A stretch of DNA of 64,000 nucleotides from Oreocharis arfaki (taxonomy: Eukaryota > Chordata > Aves > Passeriformes > Paramythiidae), in contig VZRR01007610.1 of NCBI GenBank assembly GCA_013398015.1, forward strand, positions 172,308 through 236,307, written 5' to 3'. How positions within the stretch are numbered: position 1 is the first letter of the stretch; each line of letters begins with the position of its first letter. A model generated the notes under the pieces. That model saw only the letters and a program-made list of their open reading frames with translations, was not told the origin of the DNA and ran no database searches. A program made the translations under genes and the position numbers. Below are positions 34,987 to 46,390 of this stretch, one piece after another.

Positions 34987-37900
34987 CTGTGGAAACAAAA
35001 ACAAATCCCCAGAAAGAAATGTTCAAAAGCTTGTGCACAAATTCTGCAAATTCCCTTTCCAATGACTGTCAGAGCCAACACCTGGTGTGTCACAGGCTGC
35101 CTGGGCAGCTGGGATATTGGGGTCTCCATGTGCTGCAGAGCCAGACCAGCTGGAGGTACAATGTCAGCACTGGGAATCACATCTGCTGCTGCTTGTAGTG
35201 TTTCCAACCTGATCTCTACTTGCCATGGTACAGAAGATAACAAACCCGCAACATCACAGTGAAGAAAGGACCTTTGGAAAAAATGTAATCATGAAAGTTT
35301 CCTTGAGATTTTCCCCCCCAGGAAGTCTCAGCAGCAGAGCCACACCCAAGCATCCTTCTCTAACTGAGATACAAAGTTTACAAAGTATCATTTATCGGTA
35401 AACCTCTTTGGAAGACAACATTTGTTAACTCCATTCCAGCCAGCCACATTTTATCCAGTCACTTGAAAAATTACTTTCTGTCCTTAATAGAAATCCCTGT
35501 TAGTGAGTTCCTTGCCGCCTTCCCGCTGGAATGCAGCCAGCCACTGCTCATGGATGGCTCTCTGATTAAACCACATGGGATATCTGACCCTTCCTCTACC
35601 AAAGCATGCTCCAAAGCCACTGTTATTTCAGTGCTGAGGCACTCCTGGCTGCCTGCTGTCTCTCTATGAGAGCTGGCCTGCCTTGGCACCTCTCCCAGCT
35701 CACCCCTCCAGCTCTGCAGGGTGCTCTCCACACTCAGTGCTACTCTGCCCTCACCACTGGCTTCCTGCTGCACTGGGGCCTTCCTAAATTCAAAGCTGTC
35801 TCTGCGTATGTTCTTTTTTCTCACCCTCTCCTTCCCAATCCAGATGTACAGAGACATCATTCATTCCCTTTTTCATATGACAGAGGCAAGGGATTTATGG
35901 ACAACACACAAGGATGGACAGAGGACAAGCAGTATGGAGCCAGTGTTGATGCTTTTGGCTCTAAAAACAACTACTACCCAAAATTCTTTGGTTTTCTAAT
36001 TTCAGGCCTGGATGAGCAAAAAGATTTATTCAGCATGGAAAGCAAAAGAGCTGATGTGGTTTCTTAACCTTTCTTTGCACAAGGAACTCACCTGTGTGAA
36101 CTTTCGTTTTGTGCTTCTTCAGATTTTTTATATCTGTGTAAGAATTTCCACACATTTCACAGATAAATGGTCTTTCACCTGAAAAAAATTGGTTTGGCAG
36201 TCAGAACAATCTTGATGTTGAAAAAAATAGTTAGAGACTTAGGATAACAGATTCCAACGTTCTATTTTGAAATACAACTTTGTAACTCTTATTTCGTCTG
36301 TGTCTCTATTCGGAATGAAATTATTTCCAGAATAATAGTTTAAAACAAAGCAAGGAGACCCAAACATTTTAAGCAAAGCCTTGATCATGCATCAACACCT
36401 ACGCTGTGGCACAGGTACTACTCTGAAAAAGGCAATTAAAAAAATTAATGAATATTTTCTTTACATTATATTAACCCAGAGATACATAAATTTAGAAACT
36501 GTTCTACTTTCAAGTACAGCCCAATAAAGCGTATTTTAAAGGCAAAAGAGTAAAAGTAGATTATAATTTATAGTGCAGGAAGCAGCTTGTCTGAAAACTG
36601 ACCTGTATGGGACCGAAAATGTTTATTGAGCTCTCCAGAGGAAATAAAACTCTTCTCACAAATGCCACAGATATATGGCTTCTCTCCTAAAGGAAACAAG
36701 AGGACGTTGTTATTTCCATATATAAACCGGAATACACATCAAGAACAAATGAAACGAAACGGAGATAATGTCCAATGGGAGAAAGTGCTCCTTAAACTGG
36801 AATCAAAGAAAAAAAAACAAAAGAAAGGAGCTGGATGACAACTCCCAACACGGATTTCCAGGCTGTTCCCCCTCTCCAGCCCCGCCCGTGCCCGCAGCGC
36901 TCCGTGCCCCGTACCTGTGTGTTTGCGGGAGTGGGTGATGAGCGAGCTGGACACGGCGAAGGCTTTGCCGCAGCTGTCACACACGTAGGGCTTCTCGCCG
37001 GTGTGCCGCCGCACGTGGTACGTGAGCGTGCTGGCCTGCGCGAAGCGCTGCCCGCAGCGGTCGCACACGTACGGCTTCTCCCCGCTGTGCTTCCTGCAAC
37101 GACACAGCCCGTCACCCTCCGGCACGGCGAGCAGCACCCACGGCTCAGGAACCGGCTTCGGGGAGCGCTGTATCCCCAGAGCTCCTCCTGCTACTGCTCC
37201 CGGGTACAGCAAAGAGGTTGCAGCTGAGTTTGGTGTGAGCTCGAAGGTCCTGCGGGGTGAGACTCATGGCCGGGTCCCTCTGGGATCGGGACATCCGCGG
37301 CTTCCGCGGCAGCTGAGCTGAACCACGGGCCCTGCACGCGTAACGTGCACCGTGGGAACTCAGCGTGCTTTGCACTTTACGGTACTGAAATGTAAGACGA
37401 TGATTCCTAACACGGGAATATCATTCCTGCTCCTGCCAAAAATGCCAAAAGCTCCATGCAGACAGAAGTGAGAACATCTCTCACTTCCCACCAGGGAACT
37501 GTATCCTCTCTGGTGCTACAAGCAGTTTAAAACAAGGATACCAGACCCAGGCTGTTCCATTCATCCAGCACAAATCTCCTCCCTAATGAGCAAGTACATC
37601 CATGCAATTATTCCATTAGGCATTGTGAGGGAAGTCCCACGGGAAAAGGAGTAGAAATACCACAATCACATGAATGTGTAACTCTTGCTCACATCGGAGT
37701 AAACGTTTCTATTTAAATAAACCCAATGATAAGCACTTGCAGGATCTCACTTCTGCCTACCTGGCGTGGATCTTCAGGTTGCTCGAGGTTGCAAATTGCA
37801 GGTTGCAGACATCACATTTGTAAGGCTTCTCCTCTCCATGGTGCATCCGGCTGTGGAACACCAGCTGGCACTTCTGGGCAAAGCCTTTGTCGCACAGTTC

Positions 37901-40900
37901 ACACTTGTATGGCTTCTCCCCTGGTGAAAAACAACACCCTTGTGCTCTCTATTTACATAAGAAAGCTTTGCAATCCATGACCTGACCAAAGCTCAGGAGT
38001 CTATTCTAATGCTTCTTACAAATAACATCTTGGAACATCCTGTAATCAGTCCACTGAAGTGGAACCTGGTAGAACACAGAGGATAACAGGACTATTTTTT
38101 AACACATCATGTTTGGGTAAAAAAAAGAAGTAATAACGTTTTTAATAGTGCCACCTTCTCCACATTATTTTAAGAAAGCTGCTACTTCAGTTTCAGACTC
38201 TTTGCTGGTTATGTCTGTTCATCATTCTCAATATTTAAAATGAACAAATCATCTACTTTTTCTTGCTTGTCCAACAGCAACAGGTCTTCAACACACAGTC
38301 TAGTGCTCCCTAATTTCTCGTCAGTGTCTGCTGCAGAACGTTACAGGTACTTCTCTGACTATTCATGTTGTCTTAGTGGTGAACTGTCTCCTGTAAGGGC
38401 TTGTGCAACTCTGCAGCTCTATCAAGTATAAAAAAGCCTTTCTCTGCCACTCTGTGGCAGTGCACAATCAAACCTCATGAGTAAATACTGTGCATAAAAA
38501 CTTCAAAAGTAAAAGCATTAGACATCTAGCACGCCAACACCATGGAATTCCCTCCCCACTCTTGCAAAAATTCCCAGGACAATACCCTCAAAGGTACAAA
38601 GTACAGCTGACATTCCTGCCAGCACCATTCCTGAATTCCGCAATCAAGCTCCATCTCATGTGTGAATCTTTGGTTAGACTCTGGCTGACAGAATTTGAAA
38701 CTCTCTTCCCAGGTCACAGGAAGAGCAAGGTGTTCTCCTGCTGCTGTTCCTCAACATCTGCTACATCTTCACAGCTTCCTGGGAAGAAGCTCCACTGTGA
38801 CCTCAGCTTAGAGTTTTCCAACATACAGAGCATATGCAAAGACAAGCACAGGACTTCTCCCCTGCATCTTCCCAGGCTCCAGCAATTTGTTGTTCATCAT
38901 CTTTTAAAGTCAGACATGCTGGATTAAAACGTCTAAGTGTTCCTAAGTGATTTCTCTCGGATGCTTGATATGACACAAGCTCCTGGCAATGTTACTGAAT
39001 GCAGAGATCATAACACCATCACACCTTTCAGCTGCACATCTACTGAATAAAATCCTGAATGTTGTAGTAATTCAGCCAACCTTCCTACCCTTTTTTGAAG
39101 ACCCCGTAGGACAAGTTATAAGACTTGAATTTTTCCCCCACTCTTGTTCTCATATATGTTTAGAAGTTTAAAAAAAAGCAACAGAAATTCTAGTATCAAG
39201 TTCAGCTTGTTTTTCATGCTCTATTGACAGCAATTTTTGGCCACTCCACCACTCTACAGAGCTAAAGGACAGCCAGGTCTCCTGAGTCTTTCCAGAAATC
39301 AAGGTGCTCAGACAAATCAAGATGCTCAGACTAACACAGTCCTCTCTAGCTATTAAAGTACAAACTACGATTTTGTACTGAAAAATGCTGAAACATTTTA
39401 TGTTATCAGGATACTGGTACTGCCCCTGCATGCACAGTGACTGCAGACAAAATTTCAAGAGGAAGAAGTCAGAATCTTTCCGGTCCTGCACTCCCAGGCT
39501 GTGTGTGATCTCAGGCCTCCACAGCCCATGAGACACTGAAGCCCGTGGCTTACCTGTGTGAGTTCTTACATGCGTTTTCAACTGATTGCACTGGGTGAAG
39601 GCCTTCCCACAGAGCTGGCACACGTAGGGCTTCACTCCTTTGTGTATCCGCATGTGCCGACGGAGGCTGCTCGCTTCGGAGAACACCTTCCCACAGGTGT
39701 TGCACACCGGCTTGGCTTTGGAGAACTTCTGGTCCAGCTCCTCCCCCGAGCTCTCCAGCTGGTAAGTGCCCTTGTCACTGGCTATGTTGGACATGCAGTG
39801 CTCCTTCAGGGCACAGCTCTGCTGAGGCTTCCCCCGTTTCTGTTTGGCTGCCATGGTCTGGGCCAGGATATCCTGCGCTGCCAGCGTTTCGCTCTCCACC
39901 ACCGCTGCCAGCTGCAGCTCTGAGTTATCGCTGCCCTGGGCAGCCTGCTCTGTTATGTGGGTGGCCAGCTTATTTGCATCTAAAAACATCTCAAAGGATG
40001 TGTTCCCAGCCACCTCGTTCTGATATTGTAGGGATTTATTCTCCATGCTTTTGGGGGGGCTGAAATTCTTCTTTCGCTTTTTGGGTTGAGGCGATTTCTT
40101 TTCTAAAGCTGCCTTCTTTGCCTGTGGTTGAACCAGCTCTGCAGCAGCAGCAGCAGCAGCATCTTCCTTCTCCTCCCGATTATTGTAATCTCGGAGAGTC
40201 AGGAGGCAAGTCTGCTGATTCATTTCAACATTCCCAGTGATACTGGATGTCTCTGTGGAAGAGGGGTTAGCAATGAAAGCAAAGTCCTCCATCTTGATCT
40301 TGCATTTAGTGACCACTTCTTCTACTTTGAGATAGTCAGCAGCCTGGTGAATCTCTTTAACATTCCAGCTGAAAGGAAACAAAATTTGGGTGAAACATTC
40401 TGGACAAAGCAAACATTTGTTCTGCACCAACTGCATCACACACAGACACAGAGCTGCAGAAGAGTTACACTGTCAGAAAATGTAACTTTGAGAACATACA
40501 GCAACATTTAATGTCTCAGCGCTGTAGTGCCACAGGGCTCTAGAACGTCAGTTATTTCTGAACTGAAGGTCCATGTCTCGTGAGGTCTGCAGATCCTCAA
40601 ACCAAGGATTTTATTTTAGTTACATGCCTCCTGTAGAATTTTAAGTCAAAAGTCAACTTGTAAGGTGGTGAGGCCAGACGTGGGCTTGTTGGTCCAAACA
40701 GCTCAGAAATAACAGCACAAAGGGATAAAACACTGGAAATTAAAATACATAAAATACCTTTTCATAAACCTTCTGGCCAAAGTCTCAGGTAATTCACTAG
40801 CAGTGCAGTCACCTCAGCACTTAATCAGGTATTAATCTGGTTTTATAAAACGATTTGTAAACAGTCTTAATTCTGTATCAGCTGCACACAGACATCATTA

Positions 40901-42499
40901 ACACCAAGGAAGTCCTCATTTAAACCACTACACCCTATTTTTCGGTTCTTGCCACACAGGCAGGATGGTTTAGGAAAAAATGACATGGAAAAGGTGGCAA
41001 CACATACCATGAGTGCATTTATGGATTTACAGCACTTTAAAGAGAAATCAATGGTAGACAAACTCATTCTAACACTCTATTACACAGTAAATGTAACTGA
41101 GCAATAAGCAACTTGCCACACTTACTCTCCATATGAATACAACTGTTTCAGGATCTTGTACTATGTGACAAGTGCTGGGTACAAAGTACCCTCTTGGCGT
41201 CACTCATGCACCCACCACCTCGGAGGACAACTGACTTGGCAGGCAGGTGCAGCAGCCCCAAAGGGACACAGGAAAACATGACAGGTGCCACCTACAGCCA
41301 GATAGTTCTCTCTGGGCAAGAATGATACTTTCACCTTCATTCTCCTTCAGAGAGCCACCTGCCCAGAAAATCCAGACTCTCCTGCTGCAGTCCCACATGG
41401 ACGTCAAGAACTCTGCACAGTTCTGCTCTTTTGTAATTGGCAAAGCACCAACCACTAACTTCAGCTCTGCTGCTGTTAAAGTTTGTAGCTAATTTAAAAA
41501 AATACTCAGCGTCTATGCACTTAAAATTATCAAGTATGAGTTTCCACACTTCAGTAGAAATGAAAAGTTTTTAAGCCTGCATTTGACATCAGACATTGAG
41601 AAAGAAGTAAAAATCCTGGACTTGGTACTTCTAAGTAGCCATACCTCCTTCCTGAGAGATAAATCTCTTTCACTGAGAAAAAAGCACTGCTAAGAAAAAA
41701 ACCACCCTCACTGTATGTCAGGCAGCACAAGAGGCACAAAATCAATGCAGTAATGAGGCGACACACTTCTTCTGTGACTTCTTTTAGGCAATGTAATATA
41801 AAATTTTAAGTAATAGATCATGCAAATTTTAAAATTATGCATATCCTCATCCATCCCTCAGACTTTAGTCTCTATCACATTCACAGTTCCTGTGTGTTTT
41901 TGAAAAACTGAACTTCTGTAATTCACCTCCAGACACACACTTGTCCTCCCCTCTCCTGGTAACATTGTGCACGGTGCACGATGTTTAATGTCTCCCAGAC
42001 AGAAACAGCAGGAGACTGAAACTATCAATCAGTGAAATATCAGCCAACACACCTTTATTTTCACACTCACATGTCACGGGGCTTTTTAAAGCATACAAAG
42101 AGATGAACTTCAAGTTGTCAATATGTATCACATCTACTGCTATTTGTTTCTCCACAGCTTATTACAGCAGATCCAGTTCTGCCTCACCATAGTTTGTTCC
42201 CCTATTCCCTTTCCCCCTTTAATAGCGTGTTACCTGTCAAGGTTTAAGTTTCCCGTATAAATAAATTCCAGGAGCTTTTGGAATCCATCAGCTTTCACTT
42301 GAGTCTGATCCAAGACAACGTTGTTGTCAGACGCATCTCTGTAAAAGGCCCCGAAGTACTCGCTGAAGGAGGCAAGCACATTCCTGTGTGCTTTGAACTG
42401 GAATTCCCCGATGACCACGGTGCAGTCGCAGAGGAATCCGGCCTCTCGCTGCTTGTTCAGCCTCTCCAGCAGGTGCTCACAGTGATGGGAATACTGCAT
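34718..42499 (-). CDS. MYNN: MYNN (myoneurin, ZBTB31), BTB zinc-finger transcription factor
   Basis: Seven coding exons join in phase to 619 residues (human about 610). Residues about 24-120 form a BTB/POZ domain (LCDCTVVIGEFQFKAHRNVL, FYRDASDNNVVLDQ, LLEFIYTG) used for dimerisation and co-repressor contact. The linker includes a basic nuclear-localisation-like cluster (PQPKKRKKNF) and a seven-alanine run. Eight C2H2 fingers span about residues 305-530, each CX2C...HX3-4H with TGEKPY-type linkers. The tail ends SEPQFIFLQQLY as in human. The start at 42499 is the ATG of MQYSHHCEHLLERLNK and has A at -3. Myoneurin is a nuclear protein described in muscle and enriched near neuromuscular junctions; its DNA targets are poorly known. 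The gene is tail to tail with LRRC34, and its promoter side faces TERC. Confidence 0.95.
36092..36178 (-). CDS. MYNN: MYNN coding exon with zinc finger 8
   Basis: An 87-nt exon between TTTTTTTCAG and GTGAGT. It encodes ERPFICEMCGNSYTDIKNLK followed by KHKTKVHT, the last finger. Confidence 0.92.
36603..36686 (-). CDS. MYNN: MYNN coding exon with zinc finger 7
   Basis: An 84-nt exon, one finger per exon, between TTCCTTTAG and GTCAGT. It encodes EKPYICGICEKSFISSGELN and KHFRSHT. Confidence 0.92.
36915..37093 (-). CDS. MYNN: MYNN coding exon with zinc fingers 5 and 6
   Basis: A 179-nt GC-rich exon between TCGTTGCAG and GTACGG. It encodes YVCDRCGQRFAQASTLTYHV and YVCDSCGKAFAVSSSLITHS. The high GC makes long artefactual frames on both strands. 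Confidence 0.94.
37761..37920 (-). CDS. MYNN: MYNN coding exon with zinc fingers 3 and 4
   Basis: A 160-nt exon between TTTTTCACCAG and GTAGGC. It encodes YKCELCDKGFAQKCQLVFHS, the HHGEEKPY linker, and YKCDVCNLQFATSSNLKIHA. Confidence 0.93.
39554..40368 (-). CDS. MYNN: MYNN large coding exon: end of BTB, linker, zinc fingers 1 and 2
   Basis: An 815-nt exon between CCTTTCAG and GTAAGC. It completes the BTB domain (WNVKEIHQAADYLKVEEVV), then encodes the linker with TCLLTLRDYNNREE, the alanine run, the basic cluster, and LFLDANK-like and ALKEHCMSNIAS blocks. Fingers 1 and 2 follow (VCNTCGKVFSEASSLRRHMR; YVCQLCGKAFTQCNQLKTHV). Confidence 0.94.
40137..40160 (-). repeat. MYNN: Trinucleotide repeat coding an alanine run in MYNN
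   Basis: The plus strand carries (GCA)n, read as GCT/GCA alanine codons on the minus strand, giving seven alanines between EEKED and ELVQPQ. The human protein has no comparable run as far as I recall. Confidence 0.8.
42234..42499 (-). CDS. MYNN: MYNN first coding exon (BTB domain)
   Basis: Coding starts at ATG 42499-42497 and ends at donor GACAG|GTAACA. The exon itself begins at 42530 after TTTCTTTCGTAG, so 31 bases of 5' UTR are in the same exon. It encodes residues 1-88, ending IYTGNLNLD. Confidence 0.94.
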
Positions 42500-42594
42500 T
42501 TTGAGAACGCGCTGCAGCCCGCTTTCTGATCTACGAAAGAAAAAAAAAAAATCAATTTCCATGCAAGACTTCACTTTTTTTCCCCCTTAACAGA

Positions 42595-43850
42595 GTTAAT
42601 GATTACAGAGCAGTCGGAGTCCGAGCCTGCCCGCGCTCACTCAGGACGATCTGGCAGCAGTACGAGGGACAGCGAGACGGTGGCTGGTGCTCGACCCGGG
42701 GCGCTGCGATCCAGCGGGGGCGCGGGCGGAGACCGTGCGCTCCCGGCCCCTCCGGGATTAGCCCGGCTAAGCCCGGGACCTGTCACATCGTGTCACACCC
42801 GGGCTCGGGGGAGCGGCCCGACGCTCGGAACGCGCGGCTCGGACCGGTCAGCGCTCAGCCCGCAGGGCGGCCGCTGCCGGGCACAGGCACCGGAGGTCCG
42901 GACTGATCCCCATTCGGTGCCGGCGCGGCCCCGGGGCCCGGGCTTTGGGCCGCCTCGGCAGCGAACGGGGCGCGGAAGCCGTAGCCCCGCGGCGCCCCCG
43001 GCCCAGCCCCGACGCCGGACAGGACGGAGCCCGCAGCACCCTCCCCGCTCCNGCTGTCCCCTCCGCTGTCAGACCCTGCCTGTCCGTGCTGTCCCTTCCG
43101 CTCTCCGACCCTGCCTGTCCGTGCTGTCCCCTCCGCTGTCAGACCCTGCCTGTCCGTGCTGTCCCTTCCGCTCTCCGACCCTGCCTGTCCGTGCTGTCCC
43201 CTCCGCTGTCAGACCCTGCCTGTCCGTGCTGTCCCTTCCGCTCTCCGACCCTGCCTGTCCGTGCTGTCCCCTCCGCTGTCAGACCCTGCCTGTCCGTGCT
43301 GTCCCTTCCGCTCTCCGACCCTGCCTGTCCGTGCTGTCCCCTCCGCTGTCAGACCCTGCCTGTCCGTGCTGTCCCTTCCGCTCTCCGACCCTGCCTGTCC
43401 GTGCTGTCCCCTCCGCTGTCAGACCCTGCCTGTCCGTGCTGTCCCTTCCGCTCTCCGACCCTGCCTGTCCGTGCTGTCCCCTCCGCTGTCAGACCCTGCC
43501 TGTCCGTGCTGTCCCTTCCGCTCTCCGACCCTGCCTGTCCGTGCTGTCCCCTCCGCTGTCAGACCCTGCCTGTCCGTGCTGTCCCTTCCGCTCTCCGACC
43601 CTGCCTGTCCGTGCTGTCCCCTCCGCTGTCAGACCCTGCCTGTCCGTGCTGTCCCCTCCGCGACCTCCTCATCCCCTCTTGCCCCGCACCGCGCCCGCAG
43701 CCCCGCGCTCCGGCGGGACCCGCACCCCACGGACACCGCCAAACGCTCCGCATCCTCCCGCTGCCTCCTGTCCCCCCGCAGCGCCACTCCCGGGTGCCGG
43801 GCTCTCCAGGGGTGCCACGCGCTCCCCGCGCACACCAGGAATGACAGCGT
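42595..43850 (-). promoter_or_regulatory. MYNN: CpG island, probable MYNN promoter and 5' UTR exon
   Basis: GC- and CpG-rich sequence starts directly upstream of the first coding exon and runs through the tandem array. A weak minus-strand donor, CCTGA|GTGAGC at 42641/42640, could end an untranslated exon 1, but this is not certain. No TATA box was identified on the minus strand, as is common for island promoters. Confidence 0.5.
43053..43661. repeat. 35-bp minisatellite with 70-bp higher-order unit
   Basis: Eight virtually identical 70-bp dimers (43053-43612) are followed by one more monomer and a 14-base remnant. Each dimer is two 35-bp monomers: A starts GCTGTCCCCTCCGCTGTCAG, B starts GCTGTCCCTTCCGCTCTCCG, and both share ACCCTGCCTGTCCGT. 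An N at 43052 marks the array's left edge, so copy number may be misassembled. The array is pyrimidine-rich on +. Because 35 is not a multiple of three and no unit contains a stop, it leaves spuriously long open frames. Confidence 0.95.
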
Positions 43851-45825
43851 CGGTGGGAACGAGAAACGTCAAGGAGAAAGGGAATGTTTGGCACTGCTGG
43901 CAGGGCAGGGCCGTGATGAACCAGCGCACAGGAGAGCTGGGAGCTGGACACGGAGCGAGACACCTGGCAGCGTCTGCTCCGCAGGCCTCTCGCTACAGCT
44001 AGAGTTAGAGAATGGGGAAGTGACTAATCCTCCTGGATTTTCTAGTGCACCAGGAACTGAAATAACAGATCTTGGAAGGAGCCACAGAAGGAAATGTGGT
44101 TTTGCTGCTCTTTGCAAAGGGAAACATGAGCCAAACTCCAACCAGTGGAAAGATACATCCTATAACCTTTTCTGAGGAGCTGAAGTTGCCTGGATTGTGA
44201 CCAGTCAAATACATTCCCAGTATTTTTTTCAAAACAAAACATATAATTGAAGTGTACACATTCCCAGTGTCCTTTACCTGGGACATCCCCAAAATACCAT
44301 GACCAGAGATGCTGGTGAGATGGCAGAGATGCTGGTGTTGCCATGGAGACTGGGGTGGAAAAGTGCTTGTCCCGTACCAGTGTATATTTGTTTGATTCCT
44401 GTACTTAATCATAAAAGCATGGGATTGTCATGTCCTGGGGAGACGGGAGGCTGTGGGAAGAAATGGCAGAGGTCTCCTCTGAGCAGACTGCTGTGCCAGC
44501 TCTGTGTGTCAGCCCAGGCTGTGCTCCCACTCTGGCTCCAGGTCTCAGCACAGGCTGTGCGACAGACTCCAGCCATGGTGTCACCCGCAGTGACAATCAG
44601 TGACAGCAATCTCTAGAGGCTGCTGCTTTCCCCCTGGTATTTTCCAGTTTGACCTGGACAGCTGAGAGCTTATAGATCATGAAACATGGATCCTGAAAGT
44701 GGCGCTTCACGAGTCATGGGAGCTGAGAAGCTGCTTGTGCAAGGCATTAAAGAAAAATGTTGTTATGTGTGCCTCAGGCTCAGGGAAAGGATGACTAAAA
44801 ATCCCAGCGATGCGGAAAAAACTTTCCACTTTCCATGACATTACAGTTCAGAATCAAAGGTTTAATTGTCCTGAAAGCCTCCTGATTTTGGCACAGTTAG
44901 CAGGCATTGGCAAGTTCTGCTCTGAATCTATCATGAATGAACCATCACCGTGTTGGCATAAGGACTTCCACTCCACTCCTTTCTCGTATTTTCTGGTGGC
45001 CTCTTCCCTGGAATCAAGCTCAACACATGGTCCCAGGTGCCAAGGTGAAAGTCAGCGTTTCTGCCAACAAGAAGATTTCAGTCTGGATAGAAGGCTCCTC
45101 GCTTCCCTGGGTGCCTTCCAGCCCATATAGATTACTGTGACAGAGTACAGGGAGGCCGAGCCTAACACAGTGCACAGAAAATGTTTCTAAAATACATGTT
45201 CTTACAACAGATTCTCCTTGACACTTTATGGAAAGGAACCCAAGATTACAGCTACCTGGGAGCAAGCAGGGAGAAGTCTGTGTCCATAGCACACCAGTAA
45301 AAATCATAACATCTAGCACAATTTATTCCTTCCTAGTCTGTGAATACATCTTTCTAAATAAGAATAAAATACTTTTTTTTTTAAAGTAGAACAATCCCGC
45401 ACAGCGTATGCACGACTAAAGTTGGGAAGACTGAGAGCTCTAGGCTTTTGTTTCACACTCGTTTGCACTTGCAAAACGCCTTGCTTTTCCATGGAAATCT
45501 CAGGTTCGAAAAGCAAGCACACAAAAGCTTCTCCGAGCAACATGAGGCAGCAGAGGGGTCTGAGGTGAATGCTCCAGGGAGCACCGCAGGGAGCATCCGC
45601 CTTGCACAAAGAGACATCACAGCAGAGATGAATAAAAACCGTCATCGAACACAGCATGGGAGGGGGAGGAGGGGGCTGGTGGGGTTGCCACAGCCCTGCT
45701 TTGGGGGAATGACGGGAGAGGAATGGCTTGGTTCTTCATTCAGGGATCCTCATCTGGGACGGGATGGACCTGAACGCAGGCTCAGGCCCCTAAGTACAGC
45801 TCACAAACACCAGGTCATGGCCCTA
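43851..45825. other. MYNN-TERC intergenic region, no gene recognised
   Basis: No exon of a known family was seen. Human has the intronless ACTRT3 between MYNN and TERC; no actin-like frame is present here. Sequence is of mixed composition, with a short internal duplication around AGAGATGCTGGTG near 44307-44338. Confidence 0.5.
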
Positions 45826-46045
45826 AGCACCAGGCACCAGCTCCCAAATCCTGATACCAGCCCCCAAATCCTGGCCCCAGTCTCTAAATCCTGGCACCGG
45901 CCCCCAAATGCCAGATAGCAGCCCCCAAACCCTAGTATCAGCCCCCGAATCCTGGAACCCGCCCCCAAATCCCGGTACCCGCCCCCAAACGGCAAGCACT
46001 GATTTCCAAATCCTAGGCACCAGCCCCCAAATCCCGCTGCAAGCC
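45826..46045. repeat. Degenerate ~20-bp C-rich minisatellite upstream of TERC
   Basis: About ten imperfect copies of a unit close to CCCCCAAATCCTGGCACCAG occur in a row. Copies differ by substitutions and small length changes. The minus strand is G-rich with repeated GGGGG runs. The array ends about 160 bp before the TERC GC boxes. Confidence 0.85.
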
Positions 46046-46123
46046 CCAGGCGGGGTTCTGGGTGGCCGGTCCCAGGCCCAGGCCGCCTCTCGCCGATCCC
46101 GGCCCGCGGCCGCGGGGCACGGA

Positions 46124-46171
46124 AGGCGCGCTCCCTTCCAGGCGCGCTCCCTTCCAGGCGCGCTCCCGCGA
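46124..46171. repeat. 16-bp tandem repeat, three copies, beside the TERC promoter
   Basis: Two identical AGGCGCGCTCCCTTCC units and a third that diverges at its end (AGGCGCGCTCCCGCGA). The array sits about 30 bp upstream of the TERC GC boxes. Confidence 0.9.
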
Positions 46172-46203
46172 GCACGCGGAGCGTTCCAAACTCCCGCCAC
46201 GCG

Positions 46204-46301
46204 CCCCGCCCCGCCCCCTCACCCGTCCGTAGCCAATGGCAGTGGAGGAGGGCGCCCCTCTGACCAATGAGGATGAGGAGGGCGTGGCCGCGGAGTATAA
46301 G
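46204..46301 (+). promoter_or_regulatory. TERC: TERC promoter
   Basis: In order on the plus strand are a double GC box (CCCCGCCCCGCCCCC, 46204-46219, Sp1-type), CCAAT at 46233-46237, CCAAT at 46264-46268 (NF-Y-type) and TATAAG at 46296-46301. The TATA box predicts initiation near 46322-46331, which agrees with the RNA 5' end implied by helix P1. Sp1 and NF-Y sites plus a TATA element are the known arrangement of mammalian TERC promoters, which RNA polymerase II transcribes. Confidence 0.85.
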
Positions 46302-46357
46302 ATGCGCGGCGCGGCGCGGCTGCGGCCCGTGCCGGGGTGGGCAGGCCCCGTGGCCAA

Positions 46358-46368
46358 CTAACCCTAAT
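46358..46368 (+). other. TERC: TERC template
   Basis: The eleven bases CTAACCCTAAT are complementary to about one and a half TTAGGG repeats. Alignment and copying of telomeric DNA both use this segment. Confidence 0.95.
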
Positions 46369-46390
46369 GGCGGCTGCTCCCCTCACGCCC

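Noticed and set aside
36835..37321. Plus-strand frames opposite the MYNN finger 5-6 exon
   Set aside because: They are antisense shadows of a GC-rich zinc-finger exon; the minus-strand reading has intact C2H2 motifs and matching splice sites.
39558..39923. 121-codon plus-strand frame
   Set aside because: It is antisense to MYNN fingers 1-2 and the linker, and has no family resemblance.
43053..43661. CRISPR-like direct repeat array
   Set aside because: The units are contiguous with no unique spacers, and the sequence is from a vertebrate nuclear genome. It is a minisatellite.
42599..44175. Long plus-strand open frames of 467, 339 and 299 codons
   Set aside because: They read through the 35-bp array, whose unit lacks stops and is not a multiple of three, so all three frames are open with the same peptides in rotation. 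The context is a non-coding CpG island upstream of MYNN on the other strand.
45801..46200. Minus-strand frames with WGL/FGG-like repeated peptides
   Set aside because: They are translations of the degenerate C-rich minisatellite upstream of TERC; no splice or start context supports a protein.
46358..46368. Interstitial telomeric repeat
   Set aside because: It is a single one-and-a-half-unit match placed exactly at the TERC template position, not a repeat tract.
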